A program made the translations under genes and the position numbers. DNA of 64,000 nucleotides. It comes from Symsagittifera roscoffensis (Eukaryota; Xenacoelomorpha; Acoela; Convolutidae). The notes under the pieces were generated by a model. It ran no database searches and was not told where the DNA came from. It was given only the letters and a program-made list of their open reading frames with translations. This document shows positions 1 to 12,141 of this stretch, piece by piece (position 1 is the stretch's first letter; each line of letters opens with the position of its first letter). The stretch lies in assembly GCF_963678635.1 (NCBI RefSeq), contig NC_087066.1, positions 21,981,996 through 22,045,995 on the forward strand, read 5' to 3'.

Positions 1-292
1 TCAGGTTGTTTAAAGCTAAAACCGATACGAATAAAATCTGCCATTTGCCTACTCCTATTTTGTTGATCAGTTCTTCGACTGTGAACTCGGGAACTTCAAC
101 TGAGTTTTCAAGAGTGTCTTCGCTGGTTCGTTTGCTGGATCGAGCGGAGTTCGTCTGGTTCGAAGAATCCCAGTCGGATTTAACCAGAAGGTCTTCATCA
201 CCTTCACAGGAATGGTAAGAATCGTTGGTATATGGATCGGTATATGGATCTGTATATGGATCTGTAAAGGAATCGTTATCCAAGTCAGTCAT
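1..292 (-). CDS. N-terminal exon of an SVOP/SV2-like MFS transporter (partial)
   Basis: Seen: read on the minus strand from the ATG at 292, the frame stays open for 97 codons to the window edge. It begins with an acidic cytosolic tail that holds a three-fold TDPY repeat (about residues 10-21) and a Ser/Glu-rich linker. It then reaches FTVEELINKIGVGKWQ, followed by a hydrophobic run at the edge. Known: a VEE-x-GxGxxQ block just before the first transmembrane helix is typical of the SVOP/SV2 branch of the major facilitator superfamily, which are organic-ion or vesicle transporters. Inference: this is the first coding exon and the twelve-helix body lies to the left of the window. The acidic tail fits a cytosolic N terminus. 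Other sugar- or organic-cation-transporter-like MFS proteins are possible. No splice donor is seen before position 1, so the exon continues outward. Confidence 0.72.
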   Translation of the reverse strand, partial: MTDLDNDSFTDPYTDPYTDPYTNDSYHSCEGDEDLLVKSDWDSSNQTNSARSSKRTSEDTLENSVEVPEFTVEELINKIGVGKWQILFVSVLALNNL

Positions 293-914
293 TTTTAAAA
301 CTAATTTGTGATTTAATGGTATATAAATGGCATATAAGTGAATCAAATTAACAATTACAGCGAGGCTTGTTTTTATACTGCAAATTTTGAAAGCTAATAT
401 TTGGTTAATGAATTTATACACGTTAAAAGTAACATATACGCTTTTAATCACGTCGAACAATTTTTAATGATGAGCTTTAAAATGGCTTTCATTTGAAACT
501 TGAAACTTCGCAGTTTTATTATGTGTGGTTTATGCATTTAACACATTAGATCTTTTGGGCGCGCTATTAGTTTGAGATTTTCTCAATTGGAATGTTCAAC
601 TTAAAGGTACATAACCACTTTTTTGACATCGACTAGTATCATGAACGGATTTCAAATTGCTCATTATTCGGGTACTGAACATGTTTTTGCAACTTTTTTT
701 TAAATTTTTTTTACAATTTCAGGTATCAAGTATCAAAAGACCTTGAGGTAGTGTTTTGAGCTGAGATCTAGTGACGCCGAGAAGTTTGTCGCTAATTTCT
801 CATTATGATAGCTCGCGTTTAATTATAAGTGAAAAAATCTGAAAATAACTTTATTTTAAGCGATTTATGTTTCTACTTACATTTACAAACTCAGGTAAAA
901 CGCAAACACACTTA
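293..914. other. AT-rich 5' flank of the transporter gene
   Basis: No coding potential or recognisable repeat is seen. The stretch upstream of the start codon would hold the promoter or 5' UTR of the minus-strand transporter, but no convincing core promoter element can be picked out in such AT-rich sequence. Confidence 0.4.
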
Positions 915-957
915 GACACACCACACACACACACACACACACACTCACACACACACA
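915..957. repeat. (AC)n microsatellite
   Basis: A nearly pure CA/AC dinucleotide run with a few interruptions (one CC, one CTC). Reading frames through it give cysteine/valine-rich peptides that are artefacts of the repeat. Confidence 0.95.
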
Positions 958-1026
958 AACGAACACACCAAACAAGCACGTACGATGAATTAAACGTTTT
1001 TTACAATTCTCGAAACCAAACCGCAT

Positions 1027-1310
1027 CTTAGGCGTAAGTAACCGATTACAATGGATTATTATGTTGATTTTATAATCGATTCTGTGCAAAACATTTGAAT
1101 TAGAAATTCTGATAAAAGTAATCAACTATTTTTGATTCTAATTGATTGTAATTGTATCAAAAATTTATAATTATAGTGGATTAATAATCAATTCTAATCT
1201 TTTAAAATCGATTACACTCGATTTATGATTAATCAAATCAATTTTTCTCAATTTTAGTAAATCTGGTATTAAAATCATAATATGATCAATTATCAAGGCT
1301 CAAAACTGGT
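1027..1310. repeat. AATCGATTATAAT-rich dispersed element, short copy
   Basis: This block is full of variants of the self-complementary word ATTATAATCGATTATAAT. It starts with TTAGGCGTAAGTAACCGATT and ends near AAAATCATAATAT. The same beginning and end occur at about 40.27 kb (TTAGGCGTGAGTGATCGATT) and 41.33 kb (AAAATCATAATATT), so the two are copies of one family of different length. The ends are only weakly inverted relative to each other. It looks like a non-autonomous element or an expanded palindromic satellite with no coding capacity. Confidence 0.5.
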
Positions 1311-4300
1311 TGCGGGGAGTTCTTTATTACTATTTTTTTCAACAAAAAACATAATGTGGAATATCCTTCCAGTCATAGCAAACATAAAGTGCTTTTTAAA
1401 GTTTTTTGAGACCTTATGCTTCAGTCAAGCAATTAATCATAATGGTTTTTCTAAATCAGTGCAACTTGTTTTTTTTGTCCAGAAAATCTAATATAATCAT
1501 TTTTTAGACAACAGTTTATCGAGCAAAAACGTTTTAAAATGAGCAATATGAGCAACAGCATCAATAATCTATTTCTGACGGCTAAAATATAGCATACAAA
1601 AACAATTTCAATCTTAGTTACTGAAAATAAACAAGTCAAGGATGGGAAAAAAATGTTTTCTCGGAAAACGGAAGAACAGCTGTTACAGTTTTTTTTGTGT
1701 GCTATTAGAACAAAATTAACGCTTGAGAAAAAAGTTTTACAAAAAATAAAAAACCTGATGAACGAAAAAACATTAAGATTGTCATCTCTTTTATCGTATC
1801 GGTGTACTTTTTGATCTGATCAAGCACATCAATTTCAAAAATCTTAGAGGTTTGGCAATTTTTGATGTTCGAAAGTGTTTTGCCCGCTCGCTGTTCTACC
1901 CCAAATTATTTGGTTCTCATTTTTTTGTAGTATTTTCATGACTTGAAAACTTTTTCTTGTAAATAGTTTTTATCAACAATTTTTTAAATAAAATATATAT
2001 TCATAGTTTGTATTTGTCATTGGCACTAATCTCATTTCGTGAAAAGTTTTATGCAACTAAAATAATGAAGAAGAGTGAAAAGTTGTAATAACTTTTGAAA
2101 TTTTTCAAAGTAAAATTGTTTCAGATTTCAATTCATTTGGAGTTTTTTTAAGCTGACAACTTTTCTCTCATTCATAAAAACTTGATTAATAAGTTGAATT
2201 TTTCTTTGATGGTACTAAAATAATTTCTTTGATGGAACTAAGATAACAAAAATCATTTGGATTTCCTTTGGATAAGATTGTTTCTGTTTTTAAACCAAGA
2301 ATTTAATCATGATCTTCTATAGTACTTACAGAATTACTTCAAAAAACTGTAGACAACAGCTGTCTATCAAAAATAAAATAAAGTAAAATGACTTTAATAA
2401 CTAAAACATCAATAAAATGTTTCTGATTACTAAACACTGATATACAATCAATGTCTTCCGTTATTAACAATTTAAAATAACAATTATTAAGTGAATATTA
2501 TGTTTTGAGCTCTAGTTCAAAACATAATATTGTCTATTTAAGATAACTTTTGAGAGCTAATTGCTACTCTATATAAGTAGCTTAAGGGCAATTTAAACCG
2601 TTCCAAATTAAGGCAAGGTAACTGCTATGAAATTTTTGTTGTTTGATGAAAAACAAAACATAATGGAAGTGAGATTAAATAACAAAAAAGAAAAAATTTC
2701 AAAAGCCTACTTGTTACTTTGCTACTCTACAGATACTTTGAAAACCAGTTGGAGCACTGAGCACTAGATTTCGATACATGTTTTTTTTTAACCGGGTAGC
2801 GGCTTAACTCCAGACAAAATTCGACTTTAATTAAAACAGTTTTTGAGAAATTTATTGACAGTCTGTAACACATTAATGCCGTTTCAGAGTGTGTTTACGA
2901 CAGTTTCTGACTCTTTTATTGTTAAGTTTTCCAAGAAAAGTTTTTGGGATTTGAAAGTAATTTTGTCTCATTTTGAGATGTATAATGCGCAATATGTTTC
3001 ATCCTATTGAAGTATGAGCGGCTCTTTGAATCATTCAAAAGTGAATTCATGCCAGTTATGTGGCCTAACTGAAGCAAAAACTTTTGCAAAACATGAAATT
3101 TTGTATTTCAAATTTGCTCGCCTGAAATTTTGTTTTAAAAAATGAAGAAAAATTGAACAATTTCATTTGAAACTGTAATGTTTTTGTTTTATTGGAAGCT
3201 AAGTTGTACAAGTAAAACCGCAATAAAAAAATCAGGGTTTGTTGGCAGCATAACTGTTAAGCAATTTTGTTAGGTTCTTAATGACGATACAGTCTGCATG
3301 AAACAGTGATTGCTTTGTCTTTTTTTGTTTTTTTGATTCTTCAAAAAAAGAAACCCATCACTCCCTGTTTTATAACATAAAATAACTTTCCTTGTTGTAT
3401 TGGAAAAAATTTTTTTCACAGTTTTCAAGGTTCAGTTTGGAATTTTTGTTTTCTATTTGTTTATTACGACTTCAAAAGAGTTTGTGTTTATAATTAAAAA
3501 AAGTTTTGCAATGAAAAATGTAGTTTATTTCGAAATCTTAAAAAGATTCATATTACTTTGAAGTAGCATAGCAAATTATTTTGAAACTGCGTCAAAAAGA
3601 CCTCAATTTTTATTTGCATTTAATTTTTGAGTGTTACAAAAAAATTTGTAATTTAATTCAAAACTTGTTTTGTCGCGCTTCCCTCTTGCTCCAAATGTAA
3701 GTGTTAGAACATTTGGAGCAAAAGTTTCGGTCGCGCTTACCTCTTGCTCCATATGTAAGTATTAGAACATGCGTATTGTATTTGTTCCAAAACAAATTCT
3801 TGTGGCAAGAATTTTGAATGATTTTCTCACCAAATTCTAAGTTAAGCGATTTAACTTATAAAAATTGTTTTTTTTTTCAGAGAAGATCGGTAATTGGTCC
3901 AAACCGGCGTATTTCTTCCAATTGTCTGAAAAAGTTAATTCTGCAATATGAAAAACTGAACAAATAAGAAGAAACCTCGAATCAGCAGTTATATGAATCG
4001 AGATGGGCAGATGTTGTGAGTAACCTCCTGTAAAAACATTGATGCAAATTTATTGAAAAAATGGGTGTCATTCTTCAAATCAATTATAGTATATTAGTTT
4101 TTATTTTAATTTTTTGAACAATTTTGTTTGACTATACTGCCAGCATTTTTGTCCTGACTATGCCAAAATTTTTACCATTATGAATATTCAGGACGCTTTC
4201 TGAGTTGGCGGGCAATTGCTTTGGCCTCGGTGATCTTACGACACCCTCCTCGTCTTTTTATCCAAGACGTCTTGTTTTTTCTAAAACATTTGTTTTATTG

Positions 4301-4464
4301 AGACTTAAATGTTTATGTCAAAACTTTTTACTTTTTGAGGGAGCAGCTTAAATGGTTGAAAAGGACTACATTTAATGGTCATTTTCATCTGCAAGTTAAT
4401 TTGTATGTGACTATCAGCTTGAACCTCCCCAGTGTTTAGATTTCAGAAAAATTACCTTGATCAT
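1311..4464. other. AT-rich intergenic sequence without a gene
   Basis: Long A and T homopolymer tracts and frequent stops in all frames. No exon-like stretch or known domain was found. The only structured feature noted is the small direct repeat and hairpin at 3673-3770, annotated separately. Confidence 0.5.
3673..3770. repeat. Short direct repeat containing a perfect 12-bp hairpin
   Basis: A block of about 38 bp beginning GTCGCGCTT and including CCTCTTGCTCC and TAAGT-TTAGAACAT occurs twice, starting near 3673 and 3732. In the first copy TTGCTCCAAATG (3686-3697) is exactly complementary to CATTTGGAGCAA (3710-3721), giving a 12-bp stem with a 12-nt loop. In the second copy the partner arm is absent. 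Probably a small local duplication. Confidence 0.7.
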
Positions 4465-5113
4465 ATTTCTTCCTTACCTCATTTAGTTTAGTTTTTGCAG
4501 TTCTTCGTTTTTTTTCCTGCCAATATTATGGTTATTTTTGCCAAGATGCTTAAACAAGCTCGTCAAGATCATATATACTTTTTTCAATTACATTGGACAT
4601 CTGTCAAGTAACTCGGAGTCAAGATCATATTCAAGTTTCCATGTACTAAGGGTAATTTGTCAACCCACATTAAAATTTAATGGATAATTAACGACAATAT
4701 TGGATTTTTATAGTCAGTCTCTATAAAATTACAAATCGATCAAAAATGGAATAAAATGTTACTATTTTTCTAGGCCAAATAATCTCTATATAATGGAATA
4801 AATTACCTATTTTTATGAGAAAATTTGAAAATTGTTTGTATACAAAATAATGCAATCATAATCGATTATAATCCATGCTTTTCTGATTAAGGGGGTCGTC
4901 AAGTTTTTTTTGATTTTTGCTTAAGTTGCGTTAGTTCGTTTTTTACTTTTTGGCTATCGGTTCTAGTTTATTGATACATTGTTGTAAATTTATTCAACTT
5001 GCTTTTTGATTCTAGTTTAATTGGTGCATTGTGTTCTGTTTATACGACTTAGCTTTTTTGAATATTTTATTCTCAAATTGTAAGTACCTGAAATACACCT
5101 TATAAAGCCAATG

Positions 5114-5307
5114 TTTTGATCTTGGTCATGCAATATCCTGCCAAGTTATCATTCAACATGTGCAAGAGCTTGCGTGAATGCGCAAAGTTTTCAAATTACT
5201 TAAGTAATTTGGAAATGAGAAAACTTTTCAAGTTAAATAAATAACATTGACAAGATCTTGCACGATGTTGAATAACTTGGCAGGATACTGCATGACCCAG
5301 ATCAAAA
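5114..5307. repeat. Long imperfect palindrome in array unit 1
   Basis: The left arm (about 5114-5168, TTTTGATCTTGGTCATGCAA onward) is the reverse complement of the right arm (about 5255-5307), with a 3-nt insertion and a few mismatches over about 52 bp. Inside, AAAGTTTTC pairs with GAAAACTTT, and the exact centre is a perfect 20-bp palindrome, CAAATTACTTAAGTAATTTG (5192-5211). The whole 190-bp block could fold into one cruciform or RNA hairpin. Confidence 0.85.
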
Positions 5308-6839
5308 TATTCAGATGATATGACGTATTTCAGATAATTCTGTTTTGAGATTTTCTTCATTTATAAAATCAAGCTTAATTGAGCTGACTACTCTGCAAAA
5401 ATCCCTTATCTTCGAACTTTTTGAGATTTGTAGGAAAGTTATTCAACTTCATAAACATTAACAAAGCGTAAAATTTTTGAGTTTTAATATTAGTTGTCGA
5501 TTGTAATCTTAGTTAATGCTTATTTTGGGACCAGTTTTTTATGAAAAAAAATTCTCCAATTCCGACAAATTTTATTATAAAAAATTTCCATTATAGCTAT
5601 TTTTTTTAACAAAAATTTCTGAAAATGATCAAGAAAATGGAAAAAACTCACATTTTTTTTTCAAAAAAAAGGTTGGTTTTTTGTTGGCCCCTTGTAGTCA
5701 CGTCAAATATACACGGGTCGACCAAAAAAAACTTAGCAGCAGAATTGATGAATTTAAATTTATTGCGAAAACACTCAATTGAGGTAAATTTTCAGGTCCT
5801 GGAAGAAAACTTTATATCTTCATTTTGATCACCGAATAAAATTTGATTGACAAAAAAATGCAAAACAGTTCCACAGTTGGGTCAAAAAACATTTTTTTCA
5901 CTTTTGATTTTAATGAGCAACGGTGGATTGATTTAGTTGATACAATCAGCACTTCCTAAACCAGCGTACTACACTACGCCAAATCAATTAAAAGGAGAGA
6001 TTTTTATAGAAAAAATATTACCTTAGATCATTAACAGCATTCAAACGAAATCTCACATTAACCATGTGAAAACCAAGTTGGTGTGTCAGTTTTGTTCGAA
6101 ATGCTAAATGGCCAAAATTAAGTATTAAAATAAGTTATTGGGGTTGTGTTTGATTGGCTTATTGGAAACTTAAATTCCACCAACATATTTCTTCCTTAAC
6201 TCATTTAGTGTAGTATTTGCAGTTTTTCTTTTTTTCCTACCAAGATCATTTATATTTTTGCCACGATGCTTAAACAAGCTCGTCAAAATCATATAAATAT
6301 TTTTTCAATTACTTTGGTCATCTGACAAGTAACGCGGAAAGTTAGCCAAGATCATATTCAGGTTTCCGTGTATTAAGGTTAACTTGTCAACCCATATTGA
6401 AATTTCAGGTATAATAAATGACTACATTGGATTTTTATAGTCAGTCTCTATAAAATGACAAATCGATTAAAAATGGAATAAAATGTTACTATTTTTCTAA
6501 GCAAAATAATCTCTAAATAATTGAATAAATTATTTTTTCTTAAAAAAAAATTTGAAAGTTGTTTGTTTACAAAATAATGCAATCATAATCGATTATAATC
6601 CATGCTTTTTGATTAAGGGGGTCGTCAAGTTTTTTTTGATTTTTGCTTAAGTTTCGTTAGTTCGTTTTTTACTTTTTGGCTATCGGTTCTAGTTTTTTGA
6701 TACATTGTTGTAAATTTATTCAACTTGCTTTTTGGTTCTAGTTTATTTGTTGCATTGTGTTCTTTTTATACGACTCAGCTTTTTTGAATATTTTATTCTC
6801 CAATTGTAAGTACCTAAAATACACCTTATAAACCCAGTG

Positions 6840-7035
6840 TTTTGATCTTGGTCATGCAATATCCTGCCAAGTTATCAATCAACATGTGCAAGATCTTGCG
6901 TGAATGCGCAAAATTTTTTCAAATTACTTGAGTAATTTGGAAATGAGAAAACTTTTCAAGTTATTTAAACAACACTGTCAAGATCTTGCACGATGTTGAA
7001 TAACTTGGCAGGATACTGCATGACCAAGATCAAAA
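6840..7035. repeat. Long imperfect palindrome in array unit 2
   Basis: Same structure as in unit 1, with arms at about 6840-6893 and 6982-7035. The outer arms pair better than in unit 1, because the right arm reads CATGACCAAGATCAAAA, restoring a base pair mismatched in unit 1. The centre (CAAATTACTTGAGTAATTTG) has one change from perfect symmetry. Confidence 0.85.
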
Positions 7036-8573
7036 TATTGAGATGATATGGCGTATTTCAGATAATTATGTTTTGAGATTTTCTTCATTAATAAAATCAA
7101 GCTTACTTGAGCTGACTACTCTGCAAAAATCCCTTATCTTCGAACTTTTTGAGATTTGTAGGAAAGTTATTCAACTTCACAAACATTAACAAAGCGTAAA
7201 TTTTTTGAGTTTTAATTTTAGTTGTCGATTGTAATCTTAGTTGATGCTTATTTTGAAGCCAGTTTTTTATGAAAAAAAATTTCTCCAATATTGAAAAATT
7301 TTATTATAAAAAATTTCCATTATAGCAAATTTTTTAACAAAAATTTCTGAAAATGATCAAAAAAATAAAAAAAAACCCACATTTTTTTGGGCTTTTGTTG
7401 GCCCCATGTAGTCGTCTCAAGTATACACGGGTCGACCAAAAAATTGTAGCAGCAGAATTCAGAATTGATGAATTTACACTTATTGCGAAGACACTTAATT
7501 GAAGTAAATTTTCAAGTCCTGGAAAAAAACTTTATATCCTCACTTTGATCACCGAATAACATTTGATTGACAACAAAAATTTTAAACAGTCCAACAATTG
7601 GTCAAAAAAATTTTTTCCACTTTTGATTTTAATGAGCAACTGTGGATTGATTTAAATGATACAATCAGCACTTCTTAAATCAGCGTACTACATTACGCCA
7701 AATCAATTTAAAGGAGAGATTTTAATGAAAATTTATTACCTTAGATCATTAACAGCATTCAAACAAAGTCCCAAATTAACCATGTGAAAACCAAGTTGGT
7801 GTGTCAGTTTTGTTCAAAATGCGGAATTTTATGCACTAAAGGGCCAAAAATAAGTATCAATATAAGTTATTGGGGTTGTATCTGATTGGGTAATTAAACA
7901 CTTTAATTCCACCAAAATATTTCTTCCTTACCTCATTTAGTGTAGTATTTGCAGTTTTTCTTTTTTTCCTACCAAGATCATGTATATTTTTGCCACGATG
8001 CTTAAACAAGCTCGTCAATATCATATAAATACTTTTCAATTACTTTGGTCATCTGACAAGTAACGCGGAAAGTTAGCCAAGATCATATTCAGATTTCCGT
8101 GTATTAAGGTTAATTTGTCAACCACATTGAAATTTCATGGATAATAAACGACTATATTGGATTTTTATAGTCAGTCTCTATAAAATTACAAATCGACCAA
8201 AAATGGAATAAAATTTTACTATTTTTCTAAGCAAAATAATCTCTATATAATCGAATAAAATATATAATTTCATGAGAAAATTTGAAAATTTTTTGTTGAC
8301 AATATATGCAATCATAATCGATTATAATTCATGCTTTTTTGATTCAGAAGGTCTTCAAGTTTTTTTTTTGATTTGTGCTAAATTTGCGTTAGTTCGTTTT
8401 TAATTTTTGGCTATCGGTTCCAGTTTATTGATACATTGTTGTAAATTTATTCAACTTTTTTTTTATTCTAGTTTAATTGGAGCATTGATTGTGTTCAATT
8501 TATACGACTTAGCTTTTTTGAATCTTTTGTTCTCAAAGTGTAAGTACCTGAAAAAAACCTTATAAATCCAATG

Positions 8574-8767
8574 TTTTGATCTTGGTCATGCAATATCCTG
8601 CCAAGTTATCATTCAACATGTGCAAGAACTTGCATGAATGCGCAAAGTTTACAAAATACTTTGGTAATTTGGAAATGAGAAAACTTTTCAAGTTACCTAA
8701 TTAAAATTGTCCTGATCTTGCACGATGTTGAATAACTTGGCAGGATACTGCATGGCCAAGATCAAAA
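8574..8767. repeat. Long imperfect palindrome in array unit 3
   Basis: Arms at about 8574-8628 and 8716-8767. The outer arms are kept, but the central palindrome has decayed (ACAAAATACTTTGGTAATTTGG). Confidence 0.8.
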
Positions 8768-10287
8768 TGTTGAGTTGATATGGCGTATTTCAGATAATTC
8801 AGTTTTGAGATTTTCTTCATTTATAAAATCAAGCTTACTTGAGCTGACTACTCTGCAAAAATCCCTTATCTTCGAATTTTTGAGATTTGTAGGAAAGGTA
8901 TTCAACTTCACAAACATTAACAAAGCGTAAAATTTTTGAGTTTTAAATTTAGTTGTCGACTGTAATCTTAGCTAATGCTTATTTTGAAGCCAGTTTTTTA
9001 TAAAAAAAATTTCTCCAATATTGAAAAATTTTATTATAAAAAATTTCCATTATAGCAATTTTTTTAACAAAAATTTCTGAAAATGATCAAAAAAAATAAA
9101 AAAAAACCCACATTTTTTGGGCTTTTGTTGGCCCCATGTAGTCGTCTCAAGTATACACGGGTCGACCAAAAAATTGTAGCAGCAGAATTGATGAATTTAC
9201 ACTTATTGCGAAGACACTCAATTGAAGTAAATTTTCAAGTCCTGGAAAAAAAATTTTATATCCTCACTTTGATCACCGAATAACATTTGATTGACAACAA
9301 AAACGTTAAACAGTCCCGCAATTGGTCAAAAATTTTTTTTCCAATTTTGATTTTAATGAGCAACTGTGGATTGATTTAAATGATACAATCAGCACTTCTT
9401 AAATCAGCGTACTACATTACGCCAAATCAATTTAAAGGAGAGATTTTAATGAAAATTTATTACCTTAGATCATTAACAGCATTCAAACAAAGTCCCAAAT
9501 TAACCATGTGAAAACCAAGTTGGTGTGTCAGTTTTGTTCAAAATGCGGAATTTTATGCACTAAAGGGCCAAACATAAGTATTAATATAAGTTATTGGGGT
9601 TGTATCTGATTGGGTAATTAAACACTTTAATTCCACCAAAATATTTCTTCCTTACCTCATTTAGTGTAGTATTTGCAGTTTTTCTTTTTTTTCCTACCAA
9701 GATCATGTATATTTTTGCCACGATGCTTAAACAAGCTCGTCAATATCATATAAATATTTTTTCAATTACTTTGGTCATCTGACAAGTAACGCGGAAAGAT
9801 AGCCAAGATCATATTCAGATTTCCGTGTATTAAGGTTAATTTGTCAACCACATTGAAATTTCATGGATAATAAACGACTATATTGGATTTTTATAGTCAG
9901 TCTCTATAAAATTACAAATCGACCAAAAATGGAATAAAATTTTACTATTTTTCTAAGCAAAATAATCTCTATATAATCGAATAAATTAAATAATTTTATG
10001 AGAAAATTTGAAAATTTTTTGTTGACAATATATGCAATCATAATCGATTGTAATTCATGCTTTTTTGATTCAGAAGGTCTTCAAGTTTTTTTTGATTTGT
10101 GCTAAATTTGCGTTAGTTCGTTTTTAATTTTTGGCTATCGGTTCCAGTTTATTGATACATTGTTGTAAATTTATTCAACTTTTTTTTTATTCTAGTTTAA
10201 TTGGAGCATTGACTCTGTTCAATTTATACGACTTAGCTTTTTTGAATATTTTGTTCTCAAAGTTTAAGTACCTGAAAAACACCTTAT

Positions 10288-10491
10288 AAATCCAATGTTT
10301 TGATCTTGGTCATGCAATATCCTGCCAAGTTATCATTCAACATGTGCAAGAACTTGCATGAATGCGCAAAGTTTACAAAATACTTTGGTAATTTGGAAAT
10401 GAGAAAACTTTTCAAGTTACCTAATTAAAATTGTCCAGATCTTGCACGATGTTGAATAACTTGGCAGGATACTGCATGGCCAAGATCAAAA
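10288..10491. repeat. Long imperfect palindrome in array unit 4
   Basis: Arms at about 10288-10342 and 10440-10491, almost identical to unit 3, including its decayed centre. Confidence 0.8.
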
Positions 10492-11368
10492 TGTTGAGTT
10501 GATATGGCGTATTTCAGATAATTCAGTTTTGAGATTTTCTTCATTTATAAAATCAAGCTTACTTGAGCTGACTACTCTGCAAAAATCCCTTATCTTCGAA
10601 CTTTTGAGATTTGTAGGAAAGGTATTCAACTTCACAAACATTAACAAAGCGTAAAATTTTTGAGTTTTAGTTTTAGTTGTCGACTGTAATCTTAGCTAAT
10701 GCTTATTTTGAAGCCAGTTTTTTTATGAAAAAAATTTCTCCAATGCTAATAAATTTTATTATAAAAAATTTCCATTATAGCAATTTTTTTTAACAAAAAT
10801 TTCTGAAAATGATAAAAAAAAATGAAAAAACCCACATTTTTTTTGGGCTTTTGTTGGCCCCATGTAGTCACCTCAAATATACACGGGTCGACCAAAAAAA
10901 TATTAGCAGCAGAATTGATGAATTTACACTTATTGCGAAGACACTCAATTGAAGTAAATTTTCAAGTCCTGGAAAAAAACTTTATATCCTCACTTTGATC
11001 ACCGAATAACATTTGATTGTCAATAAAAATGTTAAACAGTCCCACTATTGGTCAAAAATTTTTTTTTCACTTTTGATTTTAATGAGCAACTGTGGATTGA
11101 TTTAAATGATACAATCAGCACTTCTTAAATCAGCGTACTACATTACGCCAAATCAATTTAAAGGAGAGATTTTAATGAAAATCTATTACCTTAGATCATT
11201 AACAGCATTCAAACAAAATCCCACATTAACCACGTGAAAACCAAGTTGGTGTGTCAGTTCTGTTCAAAATGCGGATTTTTATGCACTAAATGGCCAAAAT
11301 TAAGTATTAATATAAGTTATTGGGGTTGTATCTGATTGGCTAATTAGACACTTAAATTCCACCAACAT

Positions 11369-11805
11369 GATTCAGATTTTCATTTTGAATTTTAAGCAGC
11401 TGTTGGCCGTTATAATCAAAGTTATAGAATTTTATCCTGCTGATGTTTTTTAACCAACTTTTTCTCGTCTGAGCAAAGTTTCTGAAGTGACTCAAAAATA
11501 TTTTGATTATTAGGCAAAGTGTCACACTTTGGTAATTTCGGCCATTTTTATGTGATTGAAGTTTCAACTGAACGGGCCATCTTGGTTGAATTTGCATTGC
11601 TAATATCAGCCAATCAGATTCGACCGCGTAAACTTTAGCTCGAGATATAAAACATTGATTTTGGGCCGTTTTGTGCATAAGAACCGAAATACGCACTTGA
11701 TATATAATTCATTATTCATTCAAGGATCCGATTGCTTTTTGATATCTTCAATTGTTTTGATACAAATATATTATTGTTCGATTTTCGATGAAATGATGGA
11801 ATTTT
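11369..11805. other. Spacer between the tandem array and the hAT-type element
   Basis: Less AT-rich than its surroundings. A 114-codon minus-strand frame (11352-11696) crosses the array boundary and resembles no family I recognise. It is more likely chance than a gene. Confidence 0.3.
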
Positions 11806-11813
11806 ATACTGGG

Positions 11814-12133
11814 CAGGGCGGATTTAGCGGGGGCGGACCCCTCCCTCACTCACGGATTTGAGCCTCTGCCGACCCAAAGGGTCCCCCTTTGTACTATTTT
11901 GAGATATCCATTTTTGATGACGGACCCTAAAAATTTTCTAAGGGCGCCCTTAGCGCCAATATATACTAATTTTGAGGGGGAGCAGAATTTTGTCAAAGTT
12001 TTTCAAAATTTCGCCTGCGGCTCAGAAAATTTGACTATCAAAACAGGGTCTTTATAGTGTTCTGGGAGAGCTCGGAAATCATATTGGTCGACCTAAAAAA
12101 AAGGTCATCGAGGAAATCCTAGATCCGCCCCTG
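11814..12133. mobile_element. hAT-type MITE with perfect 8-bp target duplication
   Basis: The left end reads CAGGGCGGATTTAGCG and the right end, reverse-complemented, CAGGGGCGGATCTAGGATTT: terminal inverted repeats with few differences. The 8 bases immediately outside, ATACTGGG, are identical on the left (11806-11813) and right (12134-12141). An 8-bp duplication with CAGGG(G)CGG ends is the signature of hAT-superfamily non-autonomous elements. The 320-bp body is GC-richer than its flanks and has no coding capacity. The intact duplication shows insertion by transposition. Confidence 0.92.
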
Positions 12134-12141
12134 ATACTGGG

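Larger units (their letters stand above)
4465..11368. repeat. Tandem array: four copies of a 1.73-kb unit
   Basis: The same unit is read four times head to tail: 4465-6186, 6187-7918, 7919-9642 and 9643-11368 (1722, 1732, 1724 and 1726 bp). Each copy starts ATTTCTTCCTTACCTCATTT or a close variant. Each also carries the landmark CTACTCTGCAAAAATCCCTT and a GGGTCGACC-containing block near its 3' third. Copies 3 and 4 are the most alike and copy 1 is the most diverged. No unit keeps a long open frame. The short ORFs in it change or break between copies, so this is non-coding satellite-like DNA or a tandemly amplified non-autonomous element. The near-exact period makes this solid; the biological origin is unknown. 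Confidence 0.93.

Noticed and set aside
883-1125. 80-codon frame rich in Cys/Val on the minus strand
   Set aside because: It is a translation of the (AC)n microsatellite and AT-rich flank.
5625-9283. Similar short plus-strand ORFs starting MIKK in array units 1 and 3
   Set aside because: They lie at the same place in the tandem unit, but frames break in units 2 and 4 and the sequence is AT homopolymer-rich; no selection for coding.
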